Assembly: GCA_947625815.1 (NCBI GenBank)
Contig: CANQPU010000020.1
Location: 1-32,085, forward strand
DNA from: an uncultured Oscillospiraceae bacterium
Lineage (GTDB): Bacteria; Bacillota; Clostridia; Oscillospirales; Oscillospiraceae
Length of the DNA stretch: 32,085 bases
Direction of reading: 5' to 3'
A program made the position numbers and the translations under genes. The notes under the pieces were generated by a model that was not told where the DNA came from, did not search any database, and worked only from the letters and a program-made list of their open reading frames with translations. Below, piece after piece: positions 1 through 7,225 of this stretch. Numbering within the stretch: position 1 is the stretch's first letter; every line of letters starts with the position of its first letter.

Positions 1-79
1 ATCTAATGTCGGTTTTTCGCCCCCTTGCTAATCGCCAGCTAATTGGAACCACGAAAAATATCCGAAAATGACAGGAAAA

Positions 80-156
80 TACGGTAAATAACTGATAACG
101 TGACAAGCAAAAAATCCAGTAATATCAACGGTTTTCAGTGATTTACGGTGAATAAC
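80..156. repeat. Pair of 13-base direct repeats near the end of a putative integrated element
   Basis: The 13-mer TACGGTAAATAAC (80-92) recurs as TACGGTGAATAAC (144-156), matching at 12 of 13 positions with starts 64 bases apart. Both lie in AT-rich sequence just left of a tRNA 3' fragment. Short direct repeats next to an att core are what arm-type binding sites of tyrosine integrases look like, so this is a reasonable but unproven reading. No gene is visible in 1-175; the only open frames there are short shadows. Confidence 0.35.
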
Positions 157-175
157 AAACATCGTTTTTGGTCTA

Positions 176-220
176 CTCCTAAGCGAAAGGCCACGCGTTC
201 GAATCGCGTCAAGGGTGCCA
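176..220 (+). other. tRNA-Arg(CCU) 3' fragment, probable att site of an integrative element
   Basis: This stretch reads as the 3' part of a tRNA. It has an anticodon loop CTCCTAA (176-182, anticodon CCT), a 3' anticodon strand GCGAA (183-187), a five-base variable loop, a perfect 5-bp T stem ACGCG/CGCGT around a seven-base TTCGAAT loop (193-209), an acceptor strand CAAGGGT (210-216), a discriminator G and an encoded CCA (218-220). The 5' half is absent: upstream bases do not pair with GCGAA and no ACCCTTG acceptor strand is seen. A tRNA tail without a head is the usual mark left at one end of an element integrated in the tRNA 3' end. The intact gene should lie at the other end of the element, left of this window. 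Confidence 0.75.
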
Positions 221-250
221 CGCCGCCGCGTTTTGATGCGGCGATTTGAG

Positions 251-282
251 AAAAGGCAGCCGCCGAAAGGCGGCTGCCTTTT
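251..282. terminator. Strong rho-independent terminator after the tRNA fragment
   Basis: A 14-bp perfect stem (251-264 with 269-282) is closed by a GAAA tetraloop. It is GC-rich in the middle and flanked by AAAA on the left and TTTT on the right, so it should work in both directions. It most likely terminated the original tRNA-Arg transcript. Confidence 0.8.
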
Positions 283-306
283 CAGCTTGTCAAAAAGCGA
301 TTTTAT

Positions 307-339
307 ATTTTTTGCAAGGACATGCGCCTTGCAAAAAAT
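307..339. repeat. 13-bp perfect inverted repeat
   Basis: ATTTTTTGCAAGG (307-319) and CCTTGCAAAAAAT (327-339) are perfect inverted copies around a seven-base spacer. The T tract is 5' and the A tract 3', the reverse of a classical intrinsic terminator, so a protein-binding palindrome or an element remnant is as likely as a terminator. Confidence 0.5.
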
Positions 340-377
340 CCCTTTTTCAAACAATATACAAAATTATACACGATGCC

Positions 378-406
378 TCGATTTTTTTAGAGTGAAGGTA
401 TATAAT
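378..406 (+). promoter_or_regulatory. Possible sigma-A promoter for the pilus operon
   Basis: A perfect TATAAT lies at 401-406, with only a weak -35 (TCGATT, 378-383) at 17-base spacing. If used, the leader before pilB would be about 245 bases. Only the -10 is convincing. Confidence 0.3.
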
Positions 407-439
407 ATCAAGAAACTGTATTTTCCCGGAGAAAAAAGC

Positions 440-655
440 GGCTTTTAATTGACTTTTGACCAACCAGTTGACATTTTAACCATTTTTCTCCGCGACTGTC
501 CGCGCCGCGCTGCGGGCATTTTTATTCTGCCCGCGTACACGCGCGCGTCCATGATGCCGTTTTTGACAAAAACGCGATCCGCTGGGCGCGAAAGTGGCAT
601 AGTTGATCCATAAGATGGATATTAAGTATGAGGAACACAGGAAGGAGGGCGGCTG
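440..655 (+). promoter_or_regulatory. Leader/control region upstream of pilB
   Basis: Gene-free stretch before pilB. It holds three TTGAC boxes (449-453, 456-460, 468-472), a 7-bp hairpin GCGGGCA/TGCCCGC (512-518 with 528-534), a second hairpin CGTTTTT/AAAAACG with a three-base loop (558-574), a small ATCCAT/ATGGAT repeat (606-620) and the pilB ribosome site GGAAGGAGGG (640-649). I looked by eye for c-di-GMP riboswitch (GEMM-type) signatures and did not see them. A regulator site or structured leader is possible. Confidence 0.3.
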
Positions 656-2344
656 ATGGCATATCTGCGGCTGGGCGACCTGCTGATGTCTGTCGGGCTC
701 ATCACCGAGGAGCAGCTTCAGCGCGCCCTGGAAATTCAAAAGACCAATCATAAGCGCCTGGGCGTCGTGCTGGTGGAGGAGGGCATCATCACCGAAAGCC
801 AGCTCATCGAGACGCTGGAGCTCCAGCTGGGCGTGGACTTCATCGACTTATCCAAGGTCCGCATCCCCGTGGAGCTGGCGCAGCTGGTGCCGAAGGCCAT
901 TGCCCGCCGCCACAACGTGGTGCCCGTGAAGCTGGAGCGCGACGAGCTGACGCTGGCCATGGCCGATCCTTTGAACTTCATGGCCATCGAGGACGTGCGC
1001 TCGGCCACCCGCAAGCGCGTCGTCCCCAAGATCGCCACCGCCGCCGCCGTGGACCGGGCCATCGCCACCCTCTACGGCAACGAGGGCGCGGCCCGCGCCA
1101 TGGAGGAGATGAAGGGCGAGACCGGCCGCCGCCGTCCCACCCAGAGCGCCGCGGCGGACACGGTGGAGGAGGAGGTCCAATCCGCCCCCACGGTGAGGCT
1201 GGTCAACTCCATCATCGAGCGGGCCGTCACCGAGCGGGCCAGCGACATCCACCTGGAGCCCCGCAGCGGCGAGATGGTGGTCCGTATGCGTATCGACGGC
1301 CTTCTGCGCCGCGTCCTCTCCGTGCCCTCGGAGCTTCAGGACTCCGTCATCTCGCGCCTGAAGATCATGGGCGGGATGGACATCGCCGAGCGCCGGGTCC
1401 CCCAGGACGGGCGGGCCAACATGCACGTCAAGGGCAGCGAGATCGACCTTCGGCTCTCCACGCTCCCCACCCTCTACGGCGAGAAGATCGCCATCCGTAT
1501 CCTGGACAAATCCGCCCAGCTCCTGGACGCCGCGGCCATCGGCCTGGAGGGGGAGGACCTCCGGCGCTATAAGGAGCTCATCAAAAACTTCAACGGCATG
1601 GTGCTGATCGTGGGCCCCACGGGATCCGGCAAATCCTCCACCATGTACACTATGATCCGCTCCCTCAACACCGAGGAGGTCAACCTTGTGACCCTGGAGG
1701 ACCCCGTTGAGTACGACATCGACGGCGTGAACCAGGTGCAGATCAACGAGAAGGCCGGCATGACCTTCGCCGGGGGCCTCCGCTCCATCCTCCGCCAGGA
1801 CCCGGACATCATCGCCGTGGGCGAGATCCGCGACGGCGAGACGGCGGAGATCGCCATGCGCAGCGCCATCACGGGGCATCTCGTTTTGAGCACGCTCCAC
1901 ACGAATAACGCCCTGTCCGCGCTGGACCGGCTTCTGGACATCGGCGTGGAGCCCTACGTCATCGCCGAGGCTCTGAACGGCATCATCTCCCAGCGCCTGG
2001 TCCGGCGTATCTGCCCGGAGTGCCGGGAGAGCTATACCCCCACCGAGGAGGAGCTGGAGAAGCTGGGCCTTGCCGGACGGAAGGACGTCACCTTCTACCG
2101 GGGCCGCGGCTGTGCCCACTGCTACCACACCGGCTACCGGGGCCGCACCGGCGTCTTTGAGATCCTGATGCTGGACCGCAGGCTCAAGCGCGCCATCACC
2201 GAGAACCGCCACAGCGCCCAGCTGGAGGAGAGCCTGAGCGAGGCCCGGTTCACCTCCCTTTTGGACAACGCCCGGGACCTGGTCCTCCGGGGCGTCACCA
2301 GCGCCGAGGAGGCCATACGCGTTCTCAACACAACAGTTGACTGA
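656..2344 (+). CDS. pilB: Type IV pilus assembly ATPase PilB (GspE family)
   Basis: This is the hexameric cytoplasmic motor ATPase that powers pilus extension by driving PilC to insert pilin subunits. The 562-residue length is normal for the family. An MshEN-type N-terminal domain occupies about residues 5-150; in relatives such domains can bind c-di-GMP, relevant given the c-di-GMP enzyme downstream. Walker A GPTGSGKS is at residues 320-327, followed by the Asp box (LEDPVEYD) and the Walker B region (DPDIIAVGEIRD). A zinc knuckle of the PilB type is present as CPEC (453-456) and CAHC (486-489). The ATG start has a GGAAGGAGGG ribosome site at ideal spacing. It is the first gene of the operon and lies 12 bases before pilT. 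The family assignment is secure. Confidence 0.96.
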   Translation: MAYLRLGDLLMSVGLITEEQLQRALEIQKTNHKRLGVVLVEEGIITESQLIETLELQLGVDFIDLSKVRIPVELAQLVPKAIARRHNVVPVKLERDELTLAMADPLNFMAIEDVRSATRKRVVPKIATAAAVDRAIATLYGNEGAARAMEEMKGETGRRRPTQSAAADTVEEEVQSAPTVRLVNSIIERAVTERASDIHLEPRSGEMVVRMRIDGLLRRVLSVPSELQDSVISRLKIMGGMDIAERRVPQDGRANMHVKGSEIDLRLSTLPTLYGEKIAIRILDKSAQLLDAAAIGLEGEDLRRYKELIKNFNGMVLIVGPTGSGKSSTMYTMIRSLNTEEVNLVTLEDPVEYDIDGVNQVQINEKAGMTFAGGLRSILRQDPDIIAVGEIRDGETAEIAMRSAITGHLVLSTLHTNNALSALDRLLDIGVEPYVIAEALNGIISQRLVRRICPECRESYTPTEEELEKLGLAGRKDVTFYRGRGCAHCYHTGYRGRTGVFEILMLDRRLKRAITENRHSAQLEESLSEARFTSLLDNARDLVLRGVTSAEEAIRVLNTTVD

Positions 2345-2356
2345 CGGAGGGTAAAC

Positions 2357-3409
2357 ATGCTGCCTCTCACTGAGCTCATCGAATGGGCCCGGCAAAACCG
2401 GGGCTCCGACATACACCTGGTCCGCGGCCTTCCGCCCAGAGTCCGTGTGGACGGGTCGCTGAAGAGCGTCCCGGACACGACGCCCCTGACGGAGCAGGAC
2501 TGCGAGACCTACGCGCGGCTCATCGCCGGCCAGGACTATGAGAAGATCAGCCGCATCGGGGAGTTGGACCTGGCCGTCACCTTCCAGGGGGACGTGCGGT
2601 GTCGCGTGAACCTGTTCCGTCAGCAGGGGGCCGTCTCGGCGGCCATCCGCCTCCTGGCGGAGAAGATCCCGGAGCTGGACGCCCTGGGCCTTCCCCCGGC
2701 GGTGCAGGGGCTTCCCGACCTCAACCGCGGGATCGTCCTGGTCACCGGCGAGACGGGATCCGGCAAATCCACCACCCTGGCGGCGCTGCTGGACAAGATC
2801 AATCACACCTCCGACCAGCATATCATCACCCTGGAGGACCCCATCGAGTACATCTACACCCCGGACCGCTGTACCATCAACCAGCGGGAGATCGGCACCG
2901 ACACGGAAAGCTACGCCGACGGCCTCCGGGCCATTTTGCGGGAGGACCCCGACGTCATCCTGATCGGCGAGATGCGGGACCTGGATACCATCGAGACGGC
3001 CCTGACCGCCGCGGAGACAGGCCATCTTGTGTTCGCCACCCTCCACACCAACTCCGCCCCGGAGGCGGTGGATCGCATGGTGGACGTTTTCCCCGAGGGG
3101 CGGCAGAAGCAGATCCGCCTCCAGCTCTCCACCACCCTGATGGCCGTTTTGAGCCAGCAGCTGCTGCCCAGAAAGGACTCGGGGCGCGTGGCGGCCTGCG
3201 AGCTCATGATCGTCACTCCGGCCATCCGCAACCTCATCCGGGAGGGCAAGACCCCCCAGATCGCCTCCTCCATGGCCACCTCGGCGGCGGAGGGGTCGCT
3301 GACCATGGATAACTGTCTCATCTCCCTGTGCCGCAGCCGGGTCATCACTGCGGAGACGGCGCGAAGGGCCGCCCGGGACCCGGAGTACGTCCGCAAAAAC
3401 ACGTTTTGA
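2357..3409 (+). CDS. pilT: Type IV pilus retraction ATPase PilT
   Basis: Retraction motor ATPase, needed for twitching and for pulling DNA or surfaces. At 350 residues it matches PilT rather than the longer PilB. It lacks the large N-terminal domain and zinc cysteines of PilB. Walker A GETGSGKS is at residues 131-138, the Asp box LEDPIEY follows, and the Walker B region reads DPDVILIGEMRD. The PilT signature AIRNLIREGK is present near residue 289, which separates PilT from other GspE-family members. A ribosome site (GGAGGG) precedes the ATG. Its presence beside pilB implies that these pili are dynamic. Confidence 0.96.
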   Translation: MLPLTELIEWARQNRGSDIHLVRGLPPRVRVDGSLKSVPDTTPLTEQDCETYARLIAGQDYEKISRIGELDLAVTFQGDVRCRVNLFRQQGAVSAAIRLLAEKIPELDALGLPPAVQGLPDLNRGIVLVTGETGSGKSTTLAALLDKINHTSDQHIITLEDPIEYIYTPDRCTINQREIGTDTESYADGLRAILREDPDVILIGEMRDLDTIETALTAAETGHLVFATLHTNSAPEAVDRMVDVFPEGRQKQIRLQLSTTLMAVLSQQLLPRKDSGRVAACELMIVTPAIRNLIREGKTPQIASSMATSAAEGSLTMDNCLISLCRSRVITAETARRAARDPEYVRKNTF

Positions 3410-3440
3410 GCCATTTTTCGCCGGATAGGAGGGAAGCCCC

Positions 3441-4475
3441 TTGACTACCTATAAGTACAAGGCCCGGGACGCCGGGGGTTCCTCCGTCAGCGGCGTCGTG
3501 GAGGCGTATGACGAGTACGAGGCCATGGAGCTGGTGCGCCGCTCCTGCCCGGTCGTGGAGGACCTGACGCCCGTCAAGCAAAAGCGCAGGATCAACATCG
3601 ACCTGAACGAGCCCCTGTGGGTGGAGGACAAGAGCCTGGCGCTGGTGGCCAGCCAGTTCTCCATCATGCTCCGGGCGGGACTGCCCATGAGCCGGGTGGT
3701 GGAGCTCATCGCCAACCAGACCACGGATAAGCTGATGAAAAAGATCCTCACCGCCTGCGCCGCCGACGTGGCCTCCGGCCACTCCCTCTCCAGGAGCCTG
3801 GAGAAGAGCGGCAAGAAGATCCCCGCTGTATTTATCGAGTCCGTCCGCTCCGGCGAGGAGTCCGGCACGCTGGAGGAGTCCTTCGATTCCCTGAAAACCT
3901 ACTACGAGCGGGCCCACAAGGTAAAAGCCAAGGTCCGCGGGGCCCTTACATATCCCATCGTCCTCCTTCTGCTGGCCGCCGTGGTCATCGGCATCGTCAT
4001 GGTGATGCTGGTGCCGCGCCTCACCAATATGCTGGTCTCCACCGGGGGCGAGATGCCCGGGACCACCAGGGCCCTTATCGCCATCAGCTCCTTTTTCCAG
4101 CATTACTGGGCGCTGATGCTCATCGTCCTGGCCGCCGCGGGCCTGGGCATCGTGGCCTGGAACCGCACGGAGGAGGGCAAGATCAAGATCTCCTCCGTCC
4201 GTATGCGCCTGCCCGTTCTGGGCCGCGTGGCGAGGATGAACACCGCCGCCCAGATCGCCAACACCATGTCCACGCTCCTGGGCTCCGGGCTTCCCGTGAC
4301 GAAGGTCACCGGCATCGTCAGCCGCGTCCTGGATATGCGCTGTGTGGGCGTGGAGCTGGCAAAGGGCGTGGCGAAGCTGGAGACAGGCCGGACCCTGGCG
4401 GAGGTCCTGTCCGACGTGAAAAATCTGCCGGAAATGCTGAAAGAAGCTCACCAAAAAGGGCTTCACCCTGGCTGA
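3441..4475 (+). CDS. pilC: Type IV pilus inner-membrane platform PilC, C-terminally truncated
   Basis: PilC/GspF platform protein that couples the motor ATPases to pilin insertion. The start is TTG at 3441 with AGGAGGG seven bases upstream; the N-terminus TYKYKARDAGG is typical. The first T2SSF domain is about residues 60-170, with membrane helices near 170-192 and 223-240. The second T2SSF domain begins near residue 258 but stops at 344 residues where about 400 is normal. The last roughly 60 residues, including the third membrane helix, are missing. The final residues (after LPEML) are not PilC-like: they are the out-of-frame reading of a prepilin leader. The gene is therefore broken by a deletion or recombination, or the assembly is faulty here. 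As read, the product is probably non-functional. Confidence 0.9.
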   Translation: MTTYKYKARDAGGSSVSGVVEAYDEYEAMELVRRSCPVVEDLTPVKQKRRINIDLNEPLWVEDKSLALVASQFSIMLRAGLPMSRVVELIANQTTDKLMKKILTACAADVASGHSLSRSLEKSGKKIPAVFIESVRSGEESGTLEESFDSLKTYYERAHKVKAKVRGALTYPIVLLLLAAVVIGIVMVMLVPRLTNMLVSTGGEMPGTTRALIAISSFFQHYWALMLIVLAAAGLGIVAWNRTEEGKIKISSVRMRLPVLGRVARMNTAAQIANTMSTLLGSGLPVTKVTGIVSRVLDMRCVGVELAKGVAKLETGRTLAEVLSDVKNLPEMLKEAHQKGLHPG

Positions 4476-4833
4476 GCTGCTCATCGTCGTGGCTATCATC
4501 GCCGTCCTGGTCGCCATCGCCGCCCCGCTGTTCCTGGGGGCGCTGGATGACGCTAAAGATGCTGTACAACAAGCCAACATCCGCTCGATCAAGGGGCTTG
4601 CAACAGCGGAGATACTCAGTAACTGGAGTAAATACGGAAAATTGTCGAGTGGTGACGGTATTCCCACATCTTGGTCTGTAACTGCGTCATGGGATGAAGC
4701 CGGCAACATTACAATAACATCCATTACACCGGGTGAGGAGACCGCAGCGAAAGATGGGGATGTGAGCACTACGGGTGGTACGACAACCGTGACCGGTATG
4801 GTTCTGGTGGGTATTAAGTCACCGACGACCTGA
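4434..4833 (+). pseudogene. First type IV pilin gene, frameshifted at its start
   Basis: In the frame beginning at 4441 the sequence encodes KKLTKKG, then FTLAELLIVVAI, a textbook class III leader with cleavage after Gly and Glu at mature position 5, followed by the pilin helix and a body of about 115 residues. No usable start exists in this frame: a TGA (4438-4440) lies directly upstream and the next candidate is a GTG at 4489, inside the helix. The ATG at 4434 would fit perfectly (MLKKLTKKG) if one A of 4440-4442 were removed. That same ATG is also a Met codon of pilC, so the two genes meet at a shared ATGCTGA. The distal part is AT-richer than the operon. It is a broken major-pilin candidate, or an intact one hidden by an assembly error. 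Confidence 0.75.
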
Positions 4834-4882
4834 CGCTATAAGGGATTCCCTGTAAAATGCTGTTCAGATAGGGGGATGGCGA

Positions 4883-5329
4883 ATGAGACCTAAAACAAAT
4901 CGCAAAGGCTTCACACTTGCAGAGCTTTTGATTGTTGTGGCCATCATCGCAATTCTTGTAGCTATTGCGTTTCCAATCTACACAGCAGCAATGGACAATG
5001 TAAAGGAAACTGTCAAACAGGCCAACATTCGCGCTACCAAATCCGCGGGGATAGCATATATTGCCAATCACAGCGAATTACTTTGGGATGTGCTGAATGA
5101 AAAAGAGGGTCATGACTGTTGGCTCGTTGAAGCCGATGTTTATGAGGATGGATCCGTCAATAATTTATTGGCTTTTGGATTAGATTCAGAAAACCCCGGT
5201 GAGTTTGGCATGTTATTTTCTGAAGGCATCAGTGAGCCATATTGTGAATGGCTTGATATGTCCAGTGAGGGAAAAGAGTCATTTTACCTTGTGGCTTTAA
5301 TCCTGTTTCCTACCGATTTACCTGCATAA
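4883..5329 (+). CDS. Type IV pilin (second pilin gene)
   Basis: A 148-residue prepilin. Leader MRPKTNRKG is cleaved after Gly9, and mature Phe+1 and Glu+5 (FTLAE) are present, followed by the hydrophobic helix that packs the pilus core. The body is acidic, with three cysteines (DCWLV and YCEWL regions) that could form a disulfide. The ribosome site AGGGGGATGG precedes the ATG. The N-terminal 40 residues resemble the broken pilin upstream (LDDAKDAVQQANIR against MDNVKETVKQANIR), so the two are paralogues. Codon use is clearly AT-richer than pilB-pilT or pilD, a sign of recent transfer or cassette exchange. With its neighbour frameshifted, this is the best candidate for the working major pilin. 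Confidence 0.9.
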   Translation: MRPKTNRKGFTLAELLIVVAIIAILVAIAFPIYTAAMDNVKETVKQANIRATKSAGIAYIANHSELLWDVLNEKEGHDCWLVEADVYEDGSVNNLLAFGLDSENPGEFGMLFSEGISEPYCEWLDMSSEGKESFYLVALILFPTDLPA

Positions 5330-5355
5330 CCCCCCGTTTGGGTTGCTCCGGGGGG
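5330..5355 (+). terminator. GC-rich hairpin between pilin and pilD
   Basis: CCCCCCG (5330-5336) pairs with CGGGGGG (5349-5355) around a 12-base loop directly after the pilin stop codon; a further C/G palindrome follows to about 5366. There is no T tract, so an mRNA-stabilising or attenuating hairpin that keeps pilin above pilD expression fits better than a true terminator. Confidence 0.35.
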
Positions 5356-5438
5356 CCCCCGGGGGCGGGGGCGAGGCGCCTGACAGGCGGGCGTTTCGCC
5401 CCTGTCCCCGAAAACTGTATCTACGGGAGGCGCGTGAC

Positions 5439-6224
5439 GTGTCCTTTTCCGATTTGCCCGTCTCCCTTCGGGCATATTTTCTGTGTCTGTCCCTGCTCAT
5501 CGGCGCCTGCGCGGGCAGCTTTTTAAACTGCGCGGCCCTGCGCCGGCCCCGCGGCGAAAAGCTCCCCCGGGGCCGCTCCCACTGCCCGGAGTGCGGCCAC
5601 GTTCTGGGGCTTTTGGACCTGGTCCCCGTTTTCAGCTGGCTCTTCCTTGGGGGGAAGTGCCGGTACTGCAAGGCGAAGATCTCCCCCCGCTACCCCGTGA
5701 CGGAGCTCGTCTCGGCCGGCGCTTTCGCCCTGACCTTTTGGCGCTTCGGGCTCACGGTCCTGACGGCGGAGCACTGGGTACTTTTCGGGCTTTTGCTGTA
5801 TTTGAGCCTTGTGGACCTGGACTCCATGGAGCTCCCCGACGGGCCGGTGCTGGCCGCGGCGGTGCTGTTTTTGACCACGCTGCCCTTTGCCGAAAGGCCC
5901 CTGTCCAGGCTTCTGTGGGGTCTGGCGGCGGCGGTCCTCTACGGCGGCGGGCTTCTCCTCTTATCGCTCATCATGGACAAGGTCCTGGGGCGCGAGAGCC
6001 TGGGTGGGGGAGACGTGAAGCTCCTGGCGGCCCTGGCCCTGTGGTGCGGCCCCGGGCCCGGCATCTTTCTCATCCTGCTGGCGGCGCTTTTGGGCCTTCT
6101 CTTCGCCGCCGTCTTAAAAAAGCGGGGCCCCTTCCCCTTCGGCCCGGCCCTCTCCCTGGCGGCCCTCCCCGTGATCCTGGCGGGGGAGCGGCTCTGGGGG
6201 CTCTATCTTGGCCTTTTTTCGTGA
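5439..6224 (+). CDS. pilD: Prepilin peptidase / N-methyltransferase PilD
   Basis: Membrane aspartyl protease that removes the leader of all prepilins encoded here and methylates the new N-terminus. The start is GTG at 5439, with GGGAGG eight bases upstream; an earlier in-frame TTG (5343) has no ribosome site and lies in the GC-rich hairpin region. The N-terminal domain has the four-cysteine zinc motif of the methyltransferase part (C49, C52, C74, C77). The peptidase domain has the two aspartate motifs: VDLDSMELPDG near residues 125-133 and GGGDVK with Asp192. Multiple hydrophobic helices fill the rest. Length (261 residues) is normal. It should process both the pilins and the giant and minor prepilin-like proteins. 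Confidence 0.95.
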   Translation: MSFSDLPVSLRAYFLCLSLLIGACAGSFLNCAALRRPRGEKLPRGRSHCPECGHVLGLLDLVPVFSWLFLGGKCRYCKAKISPRYPVTELVSAGAFALTFWRFGLTVLTAEHWVLFGLLLYLSLVDLDSMELPDGPVLAAAVLFLTTLPFAERPLSRLLWGLAAAVLYGGGLLLLSLIMDKVLGRESLGGGDVKLLAALALWCGPGPGIFLILLAALLGLLFAAVLKKRGPFPFGPALSLAALPVILAGERLWGLYLGLFS

Positions 6225-6236
6225 GGAGGTAAGAAA

Positions 6237-7214
6237 ATGGCAAAACGCCTTGGTATCGACATTGGCGAGCGCAGACTGCATATCGCCGAGTATGGCCGCA
6301 AGGGCCTTACCCGGGCCCTGTCCCTGGAGCTTCCCGAGGACCTGGTGCGCAATAAGCGGGTGCTGTCCTACGAGGCCATGGCCGATTTCCTCAAGGAGGA
6401 GCGGAAGAAGAACAAGCTGAAGACCCGCTCCGTGGCCCTGGTCCTGCCCACACAGCTTTGCTGGTGCCGCCGGGTGACCATGCCCTACATGAGCGAGGAT
6501 AAGCTCCGTTTCAACCTGCCCTACGAGTTCCGGGACTACATATCCTCCGGCAAGGACGACTATTACTACGACCACGCCCTTTTGCGGACGCTGAACGACG
6601 AGGACGGGAGGCCCTACGAGCTGGACCTGATGGCCGCCGCCGTCAGCCGCTCCCTTATCCGGGAGTACGAGGAGATGTTCCGCCGCGCCGGCTTCAAGCT
6701 GGAGGCCGCCGTCCCCGAGGAGATGGCGTACATCAACCTCCTGCGCGCCTCGGCCAGGGACGGCCACGGCCACTGTCTTCTGGACCTGGGCTACGCCGGG
6801 ATAAGGCTCTACATCTTCAACGGCTACCTTTACGACAGCGTGCGGGCCCTGGACTTCGGCTGCGCCAATCTTTTGCGGGCCGTGGCCGACCACTTCGACA
6901 TCGACATCCACATGGCCGACCTGTATCTGACGGAAAACCGGGACGGCGCCGCCGGGATCCCGGAGTGCGCCGCCATTTACAACGAGATCGCCGTTGAGGT
7001 CATGAAGGCCATCAACTATTACCGCTTCAACAACCGGGGCGAAGAGGAGCTGACGCACATCCACTGCTGCGGCGGCGGCTCCAACAACAAGGCGCTTTTG
7101 GAGGCCCTGGACGCCGCGCTGCCCCTGCCCGTCACGGATATGAGCGAGCTCTGGCCCGGCACCTCCGGGTTTTCCGGCGTCTCCGCCGCCGCGGCCGGCG
7201 CGTCCATGCAGTAA
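6237..7214 (+). CDS. pilM: Type IV pilus actin-like assembly protein PilM
   Basis: Cytoplasmic actin-fold ATP-binding protein that, with PilN and PilO, forms the alignment complex linking motor and pilus. 325 residues. The N-terminus LGIDIGERRLHIAEYG is the phosphate-1 loop of the actin/FtsA fold; HCLLDLGYAGIRLYIF near residue 180 is the second phosphate loop and HIHCCGGGSNN near residue 278 the adenosine motif. AGGAGG precedes the ATG at seven-base spacing. Gene order pilM-pilN-pilO is the conserved one. As usual in monoderms, no pilP or pilQ follows. Confidence 0.9.
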   Translation: MAKRLGIDIGERRLHIAEYGRKGLTRALSLELPEDLVRNKRVLSYEAMADFLKEERKKNKLKTRSVALVLPTQLCWCRRVTMPYMSEDKLRFNLPYEFRDYISSGKDDYYYDHALLRTLNDEDGRPYELDLMAAAVSRSLIREYEEMFRRAGFKLEAAVPEEMAYINLLRASARDGHGHCLLDLGYAGIRLYIFNGYLYDSVRALDFGCANLLRAVADHFDIDIHMADLYLTENRDGAAGIPECAAIYNEIAVEVMKAINYYRFNNRGEEELTHIHCCGGGSNNKALLEALDAALPLPVTDMSELWPGTSGFSGVSAAAAGASMQ

Positions 7215-7225
7215 GGGGGGAGAGT

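Noticed and set aside
28-354. 108-residue minus-strand open frame, and the 77-residue plus-strand frame at 215-448
   Set aside because: They read through the tRNA fragment and terminator hairpin; no ribosome site and no protein-like composition.
440-655. c-di-GMP riboswitch in the pilB leader
   Set aside because: Expected because clostridial pilus genes can be so controlled, but no GEMM-type conserved blocks were seen by eye.
848-3046. 732-residue minus-strand open frame opposite pilB and pilT
   Set aside because: Shadow frame of GC-rich coding DNA; pilB and pilT on the plus strand carry all family motifs.
4441-4475. Programmed frameshift producing a PilC-pilin fusion
   Set aside because: No slippery heptamer or stimulatory structure is evident, and a fusion would bury the prepilin leader; a deletion with an indel, or an assembly fault, is simpler.
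5343-5438. TTG at 5343 as the pilD start
   Set aside because: It lies in the GC-rich hairpin region without a ribosome site, and the added residues are not PilD-like; GTG 5439 has GGGAGG.
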